From: Actinomycetes bacterium
GTDB lineage: Bacteria; Actinomycetota; Thermoleophilia; BMS3ABIN01
Length of the DNA: 38,384 nucleotides
Assembly (NCBI GenBank): GCA_021790115.1
Contig: JAJYIM010000020.1
Coordinates: 1-38,384, forward strand
Direction: 5' to 3'
Shown: positions 38,263-38,384 of the stretch, one piece after another
Position numbering within the stretch: position 1 is the first letter of the stretch
Layout of the letters: the number at the start of each line of letters is the position of its first letter
The notes under the pieces: model-generated
What the model was told of the DNA's origin: nothing
Database searches by the model: none
Seen by the model: only the letters and a program-made list of their open reading frames with translations
Program-made: the position numbers and the translations under genes

Positions 38263-38384
38263 CTATCTCAAAAGGCAGTTCGTAGCGAGGCCGAGCGAAA
38301 AGGCGATGGGCAAGGACGCAGGAGTAAAAAGCCCGCAGTCGTACCCGCTGCGGTACGTCGAGGACTTTTTGCTCCGAGGACGCC
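38263..38384. repeat. Left part of a long family A element (copy 8, cut by window edge)
   Basis: Starts AGAATCTATCTCAAAAGGC. It then matches the core of copy 1 almost base for base (GAGGCCGAGCGAAAAGGCGA, then TGGGCAAGGACGCAGGAG, CCCGCAGTCGTACCCGCTGC, GGACTTTTTGCTC) to the end of the window. Downstream of htrA; I see no gene between 38185 and the edge. Confidence 0.9.

Noticed and set aside
2432-38384. CRISPR array
   Set aside because: The repeats are dispersed over the window, palindromic and of variable length, with no regular spacers and no cas genes.

Overview
The window looks like a chromosomal segment of a GC-rich, single-membrane (Gram-positive type) bacterium. Supporting signs are strong AGGAGG ribosome binding sites, hairpin-plus-U-run terminators, leader attenuators, a transcription-terminating M-box, and the gene order thrS..infC-rpmI-rplT..pheS-pheT beside rpsF-ssb-rpsR-DUF2232-rplI-dnaB. 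An uncultured lineage of Actinomycetota, or a GC-rich Bacillota, would fit; the sequence alone does not settle this. There is no phage, no transposase, no CRISPR array, and no rRNA or tRNA gene.

Layout. Positions 1-10130 (minus strand) hold a translation cluster read thrS, nadE, infC, rpmI, rplT, an rRNA/tRNA methyltransferase, pheS, pheT (pheT runs off the left edge). Positions 10374-12415 (plus) carry rdgB and an M50 site-2-type protease with CBS domains. Positions 12516-15319 carry an Hsp20 chaperone, divergent from an AbrB-like regulator and an ABC-2 exporter. Positions 15337-18529 (minus) form a magnesium unit: an M-box riboswitch with its terminator, a soluble MgtE-like sensor (PRC barrels, MgtE-N, CBS) and an SLC11/Nramp-related permease. 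A 51-residue coiled-coil protein follows. Positions 18634-20855 (minus) hold a SAM hydroxide adenosyltransferase, a DUF3343 protein, a PAP2 phosphatase and YjbQ. Positions 21157-27547 (plus) run rpsF-ssb-rpsR-DUF2232-rplI-dnaB-pabB-pabC. Positions 27588-29651 (minus) make GDP-D-rhamnose (rmd, gmd). Then come a YugP-type membrane protease and a flippase-like membrane protein (minus), ddl (plus), a FlgM-like small protein (minus), a TIM-barrel isomerase (plus), and an OmpR/PhoB-type response regulator, its histidine kinase and an HtrA protease (plus).

Two things stand out. First, the M-box gives evidence, independent of protein similarity, that the Nramp-like permease is a Mg2+ importer working with a sensor that is the cytosolic half of MgtE without its membrane half. 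Second, the intergenic spaces are seeded with several families of palindromic repeats. One family is about 176 bp when complete, with about eight full, shortened or half copies here. Its copies carry different but still self-complementary ends, and its tips form the stop codons of neighbouring genes. The repeats crowd the thrS-pheT cluster, where they pry pheS and pheT 303 bp apart and leave both without a clear ribosome binding site.

Other regulation visible in the sequence includes an attenuator with a possible competing pairing in the infC leader, and three 10-bp-spaced direct repeats ahead of the htrA promoter. There is also a probable ACG start in rpsF and frequent use of TTG starts.
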